A stretch of 64,000 nucleotides of DNA from Daejeonella sp. (GCF_030695525.1 NZ_JAUYSS010000008.1:62001-126000); one strand, 5' to 3'. Positions 1 to 8,188 are shown, numbered from the stretch's first letter. Made by a program: numbers and translations. The notes: generated from the sequence alone by a model not told the origin.

Positions 1-1
1 T

Positions 2-76
2 TATAAAGCCATTGTTGAAGGAATTAATATCAATGGATCAATAGGAAGAAAAATTTTCAGATATAACGTCAAATAA
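2..76 (+). CDS. C-terminal tail of an unidentified protein (partial)
   Basis: An open frame enters from the left edge and ends at TAA 74-76, giving 24 residues that end in RKIFRYNVK. It stops 4 bases before the next ATG, so it is probably the preceding gene of the fatty-acid operon. Too little is visible to name the product. Confidence 0.5.
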   Translation, partial: YKAIVEGININGSIGRKIFRYNVK

Positions 77-80
77 AAAG

Positions 81-848
81 ATGAATACGATAAAAGTCCA
101 GATAAAAGATAAAATTGCCGTGCTTTCATTGGATCGCGGTCGTTCAAATGCTATCAATTCAGAAATGGTAGCTGAACTGCATCAAATGATACGTAATATT
201 GAAAATGATGATTCAATTGCCGGACTTATCCTTACCGGAAAAGATGGTTTTTTTTCGGCAGGACTGGATCTTATTGAACTATATGAATATGATGAAGTTC
301 AGATCAGAGAGTTTTGGGTAGAATTTTTAAGTCTGGTTAGCTCTATGGTCTCTTTTAAAAAGCCGATGATCGCAGCTATCAGTGGACACAGTCCGGCAGG
401 TGGATGTGTTTTGGCAATTTGTTGTGACTACAGGATAATGGCAGAAGGAAAATTTATTATAGGACTAAATGAAGTACCAGTAGGTATCATTGTCCCGGCA
501 AGCATATTCCATCTGTACGCATTCTGGCTTGGCAATGCTCCGGCTTATCGTGCATTGCTTGAAGGCAAGCTAATGAATACCCAGGAAGCATTAAGTGCAG
601 GCCTGGTTGACGAGGTAGTAAGCCCTGAAAGCATCTTGCATGCCGCCGAACGTAAAATGCTGACCTACATACAGCTTGAACGAAAAACCTGGCAACAAAG
701 CAAAATGAATATACGCGAAGAACTGCTCAAAAAGGTGAATGCTGATCAGACTGAAATGCTTGGGCATATGCTTGAACAATGGTGGTCAACCTCAACACGT
801 TCCATATTAAAAACAATTATCCAAAACCTTAAACAAAAATCTTCCTGA
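81..848 (+). CDS. Enoyl-CoA hydratase/isomerase family protein, likely delta3,delta2-enoyl-CoA isomerase
   Basis: This is a 255-residue crotonase-fold protein. The two oxyanion-hole loops are visible near residues 57-64 (FFSAGLDL) and 105-108 (PAGG), followed by the CDYRI stretch. Of the two catalytic glutamates of true enoyl-CoA hydratases, only the first is present (Glu131 in GLNEVPVGII). The second falls where this protein has an Arg (in YRALLEGK). One Glu plus the NEVPVGII pattern resembles mitochondrial ECI-type isomerases, which move cis-3 or trans-3 double bonds to trans-2. The next gene, one base downstream, is a 2,4-dienoyl-CoA reductase, its usual partner in beta-oxidation of unsaturated fatty acids. 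The family assignment is firm; isomerase rather than hydratase activity is inferred. Confidence 0.85.
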   Translation: MNTIKVQIKDKIAVLSLDRGRSNAINSEMVAELHQMIRNIENDDSIAGLILTGKDGFFSAGLDLIELYEYDEVQIREFWVEFLSLVSSMVSFKKPMIAAISGHSPAGGCVLAICCDYRIMAEGKFIIGLNEVPVGIIVPASIFHLYAFWLGNAPAYRALLEGKLMNTQEALSAGLVDEVVSPESILHAAERKMLTYIQLERKTWQQSKMNIREELLKKVNADQTEMLGHMLEQWWSTSTRSILKTIIQNLKQKSS

Positions 849-849
849 T

Positions 850-1746
850 ATGTATAATGAACCCATGTTACGGGATGATGCCCTGAGTGGAAAAACAATC
901 ATTGTTACCGGTGGCGGAACCGGTTTAGGCAGGGCAATGAGCACTTATTTTTTAAAACTCGGTGCCAATGTGGTTATCACAAGTCGCAAAATGGATGTTC
1001 TTGAGCAAACTGCGGCCGAGATGCAGGAGGAAGCATCTGCCGATGGCAGGGAACTGAAGGCAAAAGTACTTCCGGTTCAATGTGATGTACGTAAACCTGA
1101 GGAGGTTGATGAGGTATTAAAGAAAACACTCGAAACTTTTGGCCAGGTGAACGGCTTACTGAATAATGCAGCCGGAAACTTTATTTCTCCAACAGAAAGA
1201 CTATCTCCAAATGCATTTTCCACGATCATTGATATCGTTTTAAAAGGTACGGCCAATTGCACAATGGCTGTTGGAAAACACTGGATTAAAGAGAAACAAG
1301 CCGGAACCATATTGAATATAGTAACAACTTATGCATTTACAGGTTCAGGATATGTAGTTCCATCGGCCTGCGCAAAAGGCGGAGTTTTGGCCATGACCCG
1401 GTCTCTGGCGGCAGAGTGGGGCAAATATGGTATCCGAAACAATGCAATCGCACCCGGTCCTTTCCCAACGAAAGGCGCATGGGACCGACTGCTTCCAGGC
1501 GATATGGCCAAAAAATTCGACTTTAAAAACCGGGTGCCTCTCAAAAGGGTTGGAGATCATCAGGAACTGGCAAACCTTGCTGCCTTTATGATGTCTGATT
1601 TTTCGGGATATATCAATGGTGAAGTAATCACTATTGATGGTGGCGAATGGTTGCAGGGAGCAGGGCAATTCAACGGTCTTGAAGCCATTACACCAGAAAT
1701 GTGGGATATGCTTGAGATGATGACCCGGTCGGCCAAAGGAAGTTAA
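850..1746 (+). CDS. SDR-family 2,4-dienoyl-CoA reductase (DECR type)
   Basis: This 298-residue short-chain dehydrogenase has the TGGGTGLG cofactor motif at residues 20-27 and NNAAGNF at 105-111. The usual YxxxK catalytic pair is SxxxK here (Ser172, Lys176 in PSACAKGG), and it is followed by LAAEWGKYGIR and APGP. Replacement of Tyr by Ser with Lys kept is the hallmark of animal DECR-type NADPH-dependent 2,4-dienoyl-CoA reductases, which use a different mechanism from ordinary SDRs. The enzyme would reduce 2,4-dienoyl-CoA made from polyunsaturated acyl chains. ATG 850 lies one base after the isomerase stop, so the two are almost certainly co-transcribed. The fold is certain; the substrate rests on the active-site signature and the neighbour. 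Confidence 0.88.
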   Translation: MYNEPMLRDDALSGKTIIVTGGGTGLGRAMSTYFLKLGANVVITSRKMDVLEQTAAEMQEEASADGRELKAKVLPVQCDVRKPEEVDEVLKKTLETFGQVNGLLNNAAGNFISPTERLSPNAFSTIIDIVLKGTANCTMAVGKHWIKEKQAGTILNIVTTYAFTGSGYVVPSACAKGGVLAMTRSLAAEWGKYGIRNNAIAPGPFPTKGAWDRLLPGDMAKKFDFKNRVPLKRVGDHQELANLAAFMMSDFSGYINGEVITIDGGEWLQGAGQFNGLEAITPEMWDMLEMMTRSAKGS

Positions 1747-1762
1747 TTTCAATCGGTTCGGG

Positions 1763-2161
1763 ATGCAAAAACGTATTAATATTTCTTCAGGAGCCGTTTG
1801 GGAAGATCAAGTTGGTTATTGCAGAGCTGTACGTATCGGAAACATCATTGAAGTATCAGGAACCACTTCTGTTGATGGAGATATTCTGATCGGGAAAAAT
1901 GACCTGTACGCCCAGACAAAATTCATCCTCCATAAAATAGAAAAAGCATTGCAGGAGGCCGGAGCTCAAATGACCGATGTGGTTCGAACACGAATGTACG
2001 TTACCGATATCAGTAAATGGGAGGAAGCCGGGAAAGCACATGCTGAATTTTTCAGAATCATAAAACCGGCTACAACTATGGTGGAAGTAAGCAACCTTAT
2101 CCATCCTGATTTGCTTATAGAAATTGAGGTATCGGCAGTAATTCAACAACATACTTATTAA
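1763..2161 (+). CDS. RidA/YjgF/YER057c/UK114 family protein
   Basis: A 132-residue member of the Rid family, small trimeric proteins whose archetype hydrolyses reactive enamine/imine intermediates. Recognisable elements are GNIIEVSGTTSVDG near the start, VVRTRMYVTDISKW in the middle and LLIEIEVSAV at the end. The Arg that archetypal RidA uses to bind the substrate carboxylate (in a PAR context) is replaced here, where the sequence reads PATTMVEVSN. This suggests a Rid subfamily without classical enamine deaminase activity. The gene follows the dienoyl-CoA reductase by 16 bases and probably belongs to the same transcript. Its actual role is unknown. Confidence 0.85.
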   Translation: MQKRINISSGAVWEDQVGYCRAVRIGNIIEVSGTTSVDGDILIGKNDLYAQTKFILHKIEKALQEAGAQMTDVVRTRMYVTDISKWEEAGKAHAEFFRIIKPATTMVEVSNLIHPDLLIEIEVSAVIQQHTY

Positions 2162-2192
2162 AATATTCATTCTGTAATCGATATCCATTCTG

Positions 2193-2200
2193 TATTTTTG
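2193..2200 (+). promoter_or_regulatory. Bacteroidota -7 element upstream of clpS
   Basis: The octamer TATTTTTG matches the Bacteroidota consensus TAnnTTTG. It ends only 4 bases before the clpS ATG at 2205, so transcription would begin at or very near the start codon. Confidence 0.5.
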
Positions 2201-2204
2201 TAAG

Positions 2205-2486
2205 ATGGGAACAGAGGTACAGGAAGAAACACTAACACTTGAAGAAGTTTTAGCAGCGTTAAAAGTTAACCATCGCCTGATTCTTTGGAATGATGATACC
2301 AATACATTTGAGCATGTTATCCACTGTCTCATAAAATACCTCGACTATACCGAAAAACAAGCCGAAAGAATCGCCTGGACAGTCCATAATGACGGGAAAT
2401 GTACTATTCTTGAAGGTTCATTTACCGAAGTTGAGGTTTACCGTAAAATTCTCCAACAGGAAGGCTTAACAGTCAGCATAGAATAG
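2205..2486 (+). CDS. clpS: ATP-dependent Clp protease adaptor ClpS
   Basis: This 93-residue protein matches ClpS across its core: LILWNDDTNTFEHVI (residues about 25-39) with the Asn-Asp-Asp segment that reads N-degron amino groups, then a helical region and the closing LTVSIE strand. ClpS binds the N-domain of ClpA/ClpC and delivers proteins with destabilising N-terminal residues to ClpP. The length is normal for a Bacteroidota ClpS. A promoter element sits immediately upstream, so it may be transcribed alone. It is convergent with the PorP/SprF gene. Confidence 0.93.
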   Translation: MGTEVQEETLTLEEVLAALKVNHRLILWNDDTNTFEHVIHCLIKYLDYTEKQAERIAWTVHNDGKCTILEGSFTEVEVYRKILQQEGLTVSIE

Positions 2487-2538
2487 GATGCATAAAATCT
2501 GTAATTAAAACAAATAAGTTCCCATTATATCAGGCAAG

Positions 2539-3477
2539 TCAAAAATAACATTTTGGTGTTGAACTTGAATTCCCTCTGGTAGAAATTCTGAAATTCAGTA
2601 CAATTTCATGTGATCCCCTTTCCACTGCCGCTAATCTGGTGGTTGTAAAATCATAGGAATAACCTAGCTGCACATTTGGACTTAATTGTATCTCGGCAAG
2701 CAGATCCACTGAATCCATAGAACGTAATGAAGCCCCAAGCCAAAGCGTTTCTTTAAACAGGAAATTGGCGTTCAAATCAATCTGAACAGGGGAACCGTTA
2801 ACATATTTCAATAGCACATTGGGTTTAAACTTAATATCTTCTCCTAAATCGGCCAGGTATCCGCCCTGTAATATGTAATGTGGCTTGTATGCTGTAACTG
2901 TATAGGTGCTGGCCCCCATATCTCTGTAATAAAAAAACGGTGATGAAAAGCCGGCATAAAATTTCTGAGAGAATAACATTAAGCCAAATCCAAGATTGGC
3001 CCTCAGGGAATTCTGATCCGCAAAAACTGGATCCAGAGCTGCTGAAGGACTGCCTGACTGGCTGTACTGACCAACATATTTCCCTATTCCGGCATTCAGG
3101 CCAAGGGCAAAATAGGTATCATCTCCTATCGCAACTTTATGGGCTGCAGTCCCCAAAACCCCATTTTCGCTAATTACCTCACCTATCTGATCTCTCATAA
3201 GAATTAATCCAAGGGAAGTTCGTGATTGCTTTATCGGGCTGTGTACCGATACTGTTTGGGTATTGGGAGCCCCTTTAAATCCTACCCATTGCTGCCTGAC
3301 AAGGGCAGTGACATTAAGAGCTTCATCCATGGATGAATATGACGGATTGATTATCAAACCGTTAAACATATATTGTGTAAACATAGCCTTTTGCTGAGCC
3401 AATACAGAAATTGTACCCCCAATAAAAAGTAGTAATACTAGTAATACAGCTATAAACTCCTTAGTCTGGAATTTCAT
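2539..3477 (-). CDS. Type IX secretion system membrane protein, PorP/SprF family
   Basis: The protein begins with a hydrophobic signal peptide ending near VLAQQ, followed by the family's typical MFTQYMFNGLIINPSYS start of the mature chain. The rest is beta-rich, as expected for an outer-membrane barrel of the PorP/SprF family, which partners with type IX secretion or gliding adhesins. I chose ATG 3477 because the longer frame to 3495 starts with TTG and adds six residues before the signal peptide. The gene stands alone; PorP/SprF paralogues often sit next to a large secreted substrate, but none is seen here. The barrel family call is good; the cargo is unknown. Confidence 0.85.
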   Translation of the reverse strand: MKFQTKEFIAVLLVLLLFIGGTISVLAQQKAMFTQYMFNGLIINPSYSSMDEALNVTALVRQQWVGFKGAPNTQTVSVHSPIKQSRTSLGLILMRDQIGEVISENGVLGTAAHKVAIGDDTYFALGLNAGIGKYVGQYSQSGSPSAALDPVFADQNSLRANLGFGLMLFSQKFYAGFSSPFFYYRDMGASTYTVTAYKPHYILQGGYLADLGEDIKFKPNVLLKYVNGSPVQIDLNANFLFKETLWLGASLRSMDSVDLLAEIQLSPNVQLGYSYDFTTTRLAAVERGSHEIVLNFRISTRGNSSSTPKCYF

Positions 3478-3697
3478 TGACTCAACTATTGACAATTGTT
3501 AGTGTTCTGGCCCCGACATTAACTACCCCTATTAGCAATTTGATGAGAAAAAGAATTGCTTTGAGTTCAAGCTAATTTAATTCCAGGGTTGAAATATGTA
3601 TTTTTATACGTTAAACAGGGTAAATGGTTTCGGATTAAGGATATTATAGATACTCTGATTCTGATTTTAACCTTGAGATAAATCCTTATATTTTTTC

Positions 3698-3705
3698 TTA
3701 ATTTG
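3698..3705 (+). promoter_or_regulatory. Probable -7 element for the YdcF-family gene
   Basis: TTAATTTG differs from TAnnTTTG at one position. Transcription would start around 3710, which favours ATG 3753 over the in-frame TTG at 3711 as start codon. Confidence 0.35.
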
Positions 3706-3752
3706 TCTGCTTGATAGGAGAATTTTACCTACTATATTTTAATTTAAAAGAC

Positions 3753-4508
3753 ATGTTTTTTTATTTATCCAAGATCCTTACCTTCCTTATCTCTCCAACA
3801 GTCTTGATTCTTTGTGTCATGATTCTGGCATTAATCGTAAAGAAGACTGACCAAAGAAGAAAATTGTTCATCCTTTCTTTGGGCATGCTACTTTTTTTCA
3901 GTAATCCTTTAATTATTAATCAATTGCTTAATTACTGGGAATCCAAAAGCAATATGAATACACTGAAAGTTTATGATGCAGGGATAATCCTCAGCGGGTT
4001 TATGAGCCGGAATAAAGAAGATGGAAGCCTGAGTTTTGGGGAAAGTGCAGACAGGCTGACAGAGGGTTTGATACAATATAGAAAAGGCAGAATAAAAAAA
4101 ATAATAATTAGTGGTGGAAGTGGCAGTCTGTTAAATGATACGCGCGAATCAAGGCTTGCAAAAGCCTTTTTAATAGAAAATTGCGGTGTACCCGATTCAG
4201 TTGTCCTTATTGACACCGTTTCGAGAAACACCTATGAAAATGCTGTAGAATCAAAAAAAATTATGATTGCAGGAGGCCTGAAATCCGCAATTATGATCAC
4301 TTCTGCCTGGCATATGAGAAGGGCGGAAGGCTGCTTTAAGAAAGTAGGGCTGGATGTTGATATTCATCCTACTGATGGGATGTACCATAGCCAGGAGTTT
4401 TCACCATCTGATCTCATTATCCCTAATACCAGAAATATTGTTCGATGGGAGAATCTAATGCATGAAGTAGCAGGAACAATTATCTATAAATTGCAGGGAT
4501 ATAATTAA
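3753..4508 (+). CDS. YdcF/SanA/ElyC-type DUF218 membrane protein
   Basis: The protein starts with two membrane segments (about residues 4-25 and 37-55) and continues into a DUF218 domain. Visible DUF218 features are DAGIILSGF, IIISGGSGS, then SRNTYENAVESKKI and the MITSAWHMRRA stretch near the end. ElyC and SanA homologues in enterobacteria affect envelope integrity and lipid-carrier or peptidoglycan metabolism, but the reaction is not settled. ATG 3753 is preferred to TTG 3711 because the likely -7 element ends at 3705. The gene is divergent from the PorP/SprF gene. The domain call is solid; the function is not defined. Confidence 0.82.
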   Translation: MFFYLSKILTFLISPTVLILCVMILALIVKKTDQRRKLFILSLGMLLFFSNPLIINQLLNYWESKSNMNTLKVYDAGIILSGFMSRNKEDGSLSFGESADRLTEGLIQYRKGRIKKIIISGGSGSLLNDTRESRLAKAFLIENCGVPDSVVLIDTVSRNTYENAVESKKIMIAGGLKSAIMITSAWHMRRAEGCFKKVGLDVDIHPTDGMYHSQEFSPSDLIIPNTRNIVRWENLMHEVAGTIIYKLQGYN

Positions 4509-4528
4509 TTTGAAGGGATAGGAAGTTG

Positions 4529-5668
4529 TTATTTAGACGTCCGATTCCTCAGTTGTACCAGTCCCTCGTTATTTACACTGTAAACAAGATCATCACTACT
4601 GATAAATACCATAAACTGATGAGTACCTGCCTCCATCCATAATTTGTTTTCCTTTCCCCCGACCAGAAATATAGGTTCACTGATTCCCAATTTACCCAAG
4701 TCAGAAGCATATACCTTATGTTTCTGATAATAATCCTGCTGCAGATAATATACATACCAAAGATATTTTTTTTGCTCTTCACTATATGGGATAGTAAATG
4801 AATTTTTAGAACTACCGGATGGCTTATTACTAAATTGAAGATAAGCCCAGCGCTCAGGGAAATGCATATTGATCACACCTTGTGGCGACCAGACCCAATT
4901 GTATTCTGGTAAATTCCTGCCATCTGCTCCTTTCAATTTGACATATTTTCCATCTACCACTTCAGTCTTCCATTGTACTCTGGAAAAATTGATCCGCCAA
5001 AAATCACCGTCAGCAGGTATTTTTGGAGAATTGCCCATAGTCACTGCCCCAAAAGGGATAAACATCTCTACAGTCCAGCCTTTATCAATATCTGATGGAT
5101 TATTTAATGTTCCCTGAATTTCTACTGCCCATTGCATTCCGGGAGCGTTATAAGCAATCAAAGCTCCACTTCCATTCCGATATGGCTTAGGCATAAACAA
5201 ATCGAACATAGTATTCAAGGCATTAACTTCAAATTCATAATAGCGATGTGTATCATTATCGGGATCAATGAATACTTCAAAATCATTGTCATAAAAAACG
5301 ATATCGTCATAGTTCTTTAAATATGCCCATACATGAGGCTCCAGAAGTTCGGCTGCAATGTATAATCCTTTACTATCCCAGGTCATCTTTGCGCGGGTAT
5401 TCCAGATTGGCCGGGGTTTTCGGTCAGCTTCGATGTCCTGAAAATTATCTGTCCACTCCACATTTCTCCAGGCCTCATCATCCAGTTTACCATCAATTTT
5501 TGGAGACTCCGCATTAAAGAACACGGTATATTTTTTTGGAGTAGAAAGCAAATCTGCTTTACCTGTAAATTTCGGCTGTGCACTCCCGGGGGAAATAATT
5601 AAGAAAGTGAGAAGGAATGTAAACAGTAAATAAAAAACCTTTTGAGGATAAAAAATTTTGATGGGCAT
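4529..5668 (-). CDS. Secreted carbohydrate-binding family 9-like protein
   Basis: A signal peptide (residues 1 to about 31, ending SPGSAQ) is followed by a CBM9-like domain. Its opening, PKIDGKLDDEAWRNVEWTDNF, and later DNDFEVFIDPDNDTHRYYEFEVNA and GWTVEMFIPF are typical of the family seen in xylanase-associated CBM9 modules and DOMON-like proteins. No catalytic domain is attached; the C-terminal 100 residues look like a small extension of unknown role. It would bind a glycan outside the inner membrane. The gene is divergent from the M28 peptidase gene and separated from it by 229 bases. The ligand is not predictable. Confidence 0.8.
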   Translation of the reverse strand: MPIKIFYPQKVFYLLFTFLLTFLIISPGSAQPKFTGKADLLSTPKKYTVFFNAESPKIDGKLDDEAWRNVEWTDNFQDIEADRKPRPIWNTRAKMTWDSKGLYIAAELLEPHVWAYLKNYDDIVFYDNDFEVFIDPDNDTHRYYEFEVNALNTMFDLFMPKPYRNGSGALIAYNAPGMQWAVEIQGTLNNPSDIDKGWTVEMFIPFGAVTMGNSPKIPADGDFWRINFSRVQWKTEVVDGKYVKLKGADGRNLPEYNWVWSPQGVINMHFPERWAYLQFSNKPSGSSKNSFTIPYSEEQKKYLWYVYYLQQDYYQKHKVYASDLGKLGISEPIFLVGGKENKLWMEAGTHQFMVFISSDDLVYSVNNEGLVQLRNRTSK

Positions 5669-5897
5669 TGTAGTAATTCTATAAATTTCAAAAACAGCGA
5701 AGTTTATTCTTCATAATTAAGATGTATGACGTAAGATATGAATCATTCTAAATATTTAAAGGAATTCTATAAATAAGAAAAAAAGACATGAATTATCGGG
5801 CTGCCAAAAAACTGATGTTCAAGCCCGTATAATTTTCATTCTTCTTGCTTTTTAATATCTTCGCAGTCCAGAACCAATTTTAAAACATCTTAAATTC

Positions 5898-7451
5898 ATG
5901 AGAAAATCAATTAAGCTCTTAGCTATAGTTCTTTTATTTTCAAGTGGCATAACTTATGCCCAGAATAATGATCCGGTTGTGCAAAGGATTATTAAAGAAG
6001 CGTATGAAAACTCACAATTGAAAAAGCTTGCCCATGAGCTGACTGATGGAATCGGCCCAAGGTTAGTTGGAACCCCGCAAATGAAACAGGCCCACGACTG
6101 GGCTATAGCAAAATATGAGAGCTGGGGTATTCCTGCAAGAAATGAAAAATGGGGAGAATGGCGTGGATGGGAAAGAGGCATAACCCATATTGATATGATT
6201 CACCCGCGTACAGAGTCGCTTGAGGGAATGCAACTTGCATGGAGTGCTTCAACGCACGGTAAAACGGTTACTGCAGAAACGATTATACTGGCCGATCTTT
6301 CCGACTCGATTGCATTTCAAAACTGGTTACCTAATGTCAAGGGTAAATTCGTTATGATCTCAATGCAGCAGCCTACAGGAAGGGATGACAGAAACTGGGA
6401 AGAATTTGCTACCAAAGAATCTCTTGAAAAAATGAAGACCGAACGTACTGATGCTACAAATGCATGGCGTAACCGACTTGCTAAAACCGGTCTAAATCCA
6501 AAAGCATTGGCAATAGCGCTTGAAAATGCGGGAGCCGCAGGTATTTTTTCCTCCAACTGGTCTGCCGGATTTGGTGTTAATAAAATATTTGGTGCTCAGA
6601 GCACAAAAATCCCAACAATTGATCTTTCTCTTGAAGATTACGGAATGCTCTTTCGTCTAACTGAATCAGGAGTTAAACCTAAAATTAATTTGCGAGCCGA
6701 TTCAAAACAATTGGGAATGGTACCCGTATTCAATACCATAGCTGAAATCAAAGGCACTGAAAAACCAGATGAGTATGTTGTTCTATCTGCGCATTTCGAT
6801 TCATGGGATGGAGGAACTGGAGCTACAGATAATGCAACCGGAACAGTAACCATGCTCGAAGCGATGAGAATCCTTAAAAAAGTTTATCCAAATCCAAGGA
6901 GAACTATTCTTGTTGGCCATTGGGGTAGCGAGGAACAGGGCTTGAATGGTTCCAGAGCATTCGTTGAAGACCACCCGGAAATTGTCAGAAATATTCAGGC
7001 ACTTTTCAATCAGGATAACGGAACCGGAAGGGTTGTTGATCTCTCGGGTCAGGGATTTTTACATGCTTACAGTTATTTGGGCAAATGGTTACAGGCAGTA
7101 CCAGATGATATCAGATCAGAAATTAAAACCAACTTCCCAGGTAGTCCCGGAGCTGGCGGGTCTGATTATGCATCCTTTGTAGCTGCAGGTGTTCCTGCTT
7201 TTTCATTAAGTTCATTAAGCTGGGCATATGGTACTTATACCTGGCATACCAACCGTGATACCTATGATAAGATAGTATTTGATGATGTTCAAAAAAATGC
7301 AATTCTGACAGCGATCATGGCTTACAAAGCAAGTGAAGATCCAACACCGGCATCACGCGAAAAAAGCATTCTGCCGATAAGTCCGCGTACCGGCCAGCCA
7401 ATGTCATGGCCTGCCCAACGTAGCCCGATTCGTAAGGGTGGTGTGAATTAA
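5898..7451 (+). CDS. Secreted M28-family zinc peptidase with PA-type insert
   Basis: This 517-residue protein has a signal peptide (residues 1-21, ending TYAQ) and the co-catalytic zinc set of M28 aminopeptidases in order: His in SAHFDSWD, bridging Asp in TDNATG, the Glu-Glu pair in GSEEQG, Asp in NQDNGTG and the last His in TWHTNRDT. Between the N-terminal part and the catalytic domain lies a segment of about 130 residues with a VKGKFVMIS element that fits a PA (protease-associated) insert. It should cleave N-terminal residues or dipeptides from peptides in the periplasm or outside the cell. The C-terminus is Pro/Arg-rich and shows no type IX sorting domain. Confidence 0.9.
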   Translation: MRKSIKLLAIVLLFSSGITYAQNNDPVVQRIIKEAYENSQLKKLAHELTDGIGPRLVGTPQMKQAHDWAIAKYESWGIPARNEKWGEWRGWERGITHIDMIHPRTESLEGMQLAWSASTHGKTVTAETIILADLSDSIAFQNWLPNVKGKFVMISMQQPTGRDDRNWEEFATKESLEKMKTERTDATNAWRNRLAKTGLNPKALAIALENAGAAGIFSSNWSAGFGVNKIFGAQSTKIPTIDLSLEDYGMLFRLTESGVKPKINLRADSKQLGMVPVFNTIAEIKGTEKPDEYVVLSAHFDSWDGGTGATDNATGTVTMLEAMRILKKVYPNPRRTILVGHWGSEEQGLNGSRAFVEDHPEIVRNIQALFNQDNGTGRVVDLSGQGFLHAYSYLGKWLQAVPDDIRSEIKTNFPGSPGAGGSDYASFVAAGVPAFSLSSLSWAYGTYTWHTNRDTYDKIVFDDVQKNAILTAIMAYKASEDPTPASREKSILPISPRTGQPMSWPAQRSPIRKGGVN

Positions 7452-7461
7452 AAACCAATTC

Positions 7462-7497
7462 GCTGTTCGACATGTTCCGCAGGGCATGTCGAGCAGC
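7462..7497. repeat. REP-like hairpin, copy 1 (also a likely terminator)
   Basis: Arms 7462-7474 and 7485-7497 pair over 13 bases with one G-T mismatch, around a 10-base loop. The core 7468-7491 recurs in inverted orientation at 9652-9675 with 23 of 24 bases matching. It lies just after the M28 peptidase stop and could end that transcript, although no T-run follows. Confidence 0.6.
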
Positions 7498-7522
7498 AAA
7501 ATGAAGATATTATTTCAAATAA

Positions 7523-7542
7523 TGTTCGTATATTTACGAACA
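7523..7542. promoter_or_regulatory. ArsR-family operator 1 (autoregulation)
   Basis: A perfect inverted repeat with 8-base arms, TGTTCGTA and TACGAACA, separated by TATT. It lies 16 bases before the ATG of the ArsR-family gene, as expected for an autoregulated repressor. The same TTCGTA-n4-TACGAA pattern occurs twice before the next gene. Confidence 0.7.
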
Positions 7543-7558
7543 ATAAATTATCGAAAGA

Positions 7559-7864
7559 ATGTCAGGCAGTATCAAAACCGATTATTTTACCTCTGAGCAA
7601 GAACTAGCAGCAAGATTTGCTAAAGCCATGGGTCATCCTGTTCGGATAGCCATTTTAGAATTGCTTAATTCTCAGGCCTGCTGTTATCATGGGGATATGG
7701 CAGACGAACTTCCCGTAGCAAAGTCAACCCTTTCTCAGCATTTAAATGAACTTAAAGAAGCGGGGCTCATACAAGGCGAAATTACACCTCCATCAACAAA
7801 GTATTGCATCAACCGGGAGAACTTCAATCTCGCTAAGACCCTGCTCAACAAGGTTTTAAACTAA
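7559..7864 (+). CDS. ArsR/SmtB-family transcriptional repressor
   Basis: A 101-residue winged-helix regulator. The order is typical: RFAKAMGHPVRIAILELL (helix before the HTH), a Cys-Cys pair in SQACCYHGDM, the recognition helix VAKSTLSQHLNELKEAGL and a short wing ending TKYCINRENF. The adjacent cysteines lie just before the DNA-binding helix, the area where As(III)-sensing ArsR proteins place thiol ligands, so a thiophilic inducer is likely. The exact CxCxxC ligand set is not present. The gene carries its own operator upstream and two more copies downstream, before the thioredoxin-rhodanese-permease operon. The inducer is inferred. Confidence 0.9.
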   Translation: MSGSIKTDYFTSEQELAARFAKAMGHPVRIAILELLNSQACCYHGDMADELPVAKSTLSQHLNELKEAGLIQGEITPPSTKYCINRENFNLAKTLLNKVLN

Positions 7865-7880
7865 TTTTTTTTAAAATTAG

Positions 7881-7896
7881 TTCGTAGATTAACGAA
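7881..7896. promoter_or_regulatory. ArsR-family operator 2 (imperfect)
   Basis: TTCGTA-GATT-AACGAA carries the operator pattern with one mismatch between the arms. It lies just upstream of the likely -7 element AATATTTG (7902-7909) of the thioredoxin-rhodanese-permease operon, in its -33/-7 spacer. Confidence 0.55.
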
Positions 7897-7909
7897 TATG
7901 AAATATTTG

Positions 7910-7925
7910 TTCGTAAATTTACGAA
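7910..7925. promoter_or_regulatory. ArsR-family operator 3
   Basis: TTCGTAAATTTACGAA is a perfect 16-base palindrome that directly follows the likely -7 element at 7902-7909. With operator 2 it brackets the promoter of the downstream operon. Confidence 0.65.
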
Positions 7926-7947
7926 TTGAATCCTTAAACCAGACCAA

Positions 7948-8184
7948 ATGAAAGAGATAAAAGTATTAGGGCCGGGTTGCCCAAAATGCAAAACCACCTA
8001 CAGCAATGTGCTTGAAGCACTGAAACAAACCAACATTGAAGCCAATGTGGAGAAAGTGGAAGATATTGAAGAAATGATGAAATACAATATTCTGATGACT
8101 CCGGTTTTGATGATTGATGAAGAAATTAAAATCAAAGGCAGAATAGCCCAGGTAAATGAAATTATTGAACTCCTGAAAAAGTAA
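7948..8184 (+). CDS. Small thioredoxin-fold redox protein (TM0996/MTH895 type)
   Basis: This 78-residue protein has a CPKC redox motif (residues 11-14 in GPGCPKCKTT) and the cis-Pro segment MTPVLMIDEE, giving a minimal thioredoxin/glutaredoxin-like fold. It lacks a signal peptide and should be cytoplasmic. Proteins of this type are commonly encoded beside permeases of the DUF318/ArsP family, where they may pass thiols, sulfur or metalloid species. It is the first gene after operators 2 and 3 and is followed 4 bases later by the rhodanese gene. The fold is secure; its partner is inferred from context. Confidence 0.85.
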   Translation: MKEIKVLGPGCPKCKTTYSNVLEALKQTNIEANVEKVEDIEEMMKYNILMTPVLMIDEEIKIKGRIAQVNEIIELLKK

Positions 8185-8188
8185 ATTA

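Noticed and set aside
1077-1752. Minus-strand frames opposite the dienoyl-CoA reductase gene
   Set aside because: They are antisense to a well-supported gene, and show no domain or start signal.
3711-3752. TTG start of the YdcF-family gene
   Set aside because: The probable -7 element ends at 3705, so this codon would lie at the start of the transcript; ATG 3753 precedes the first membrane segment.
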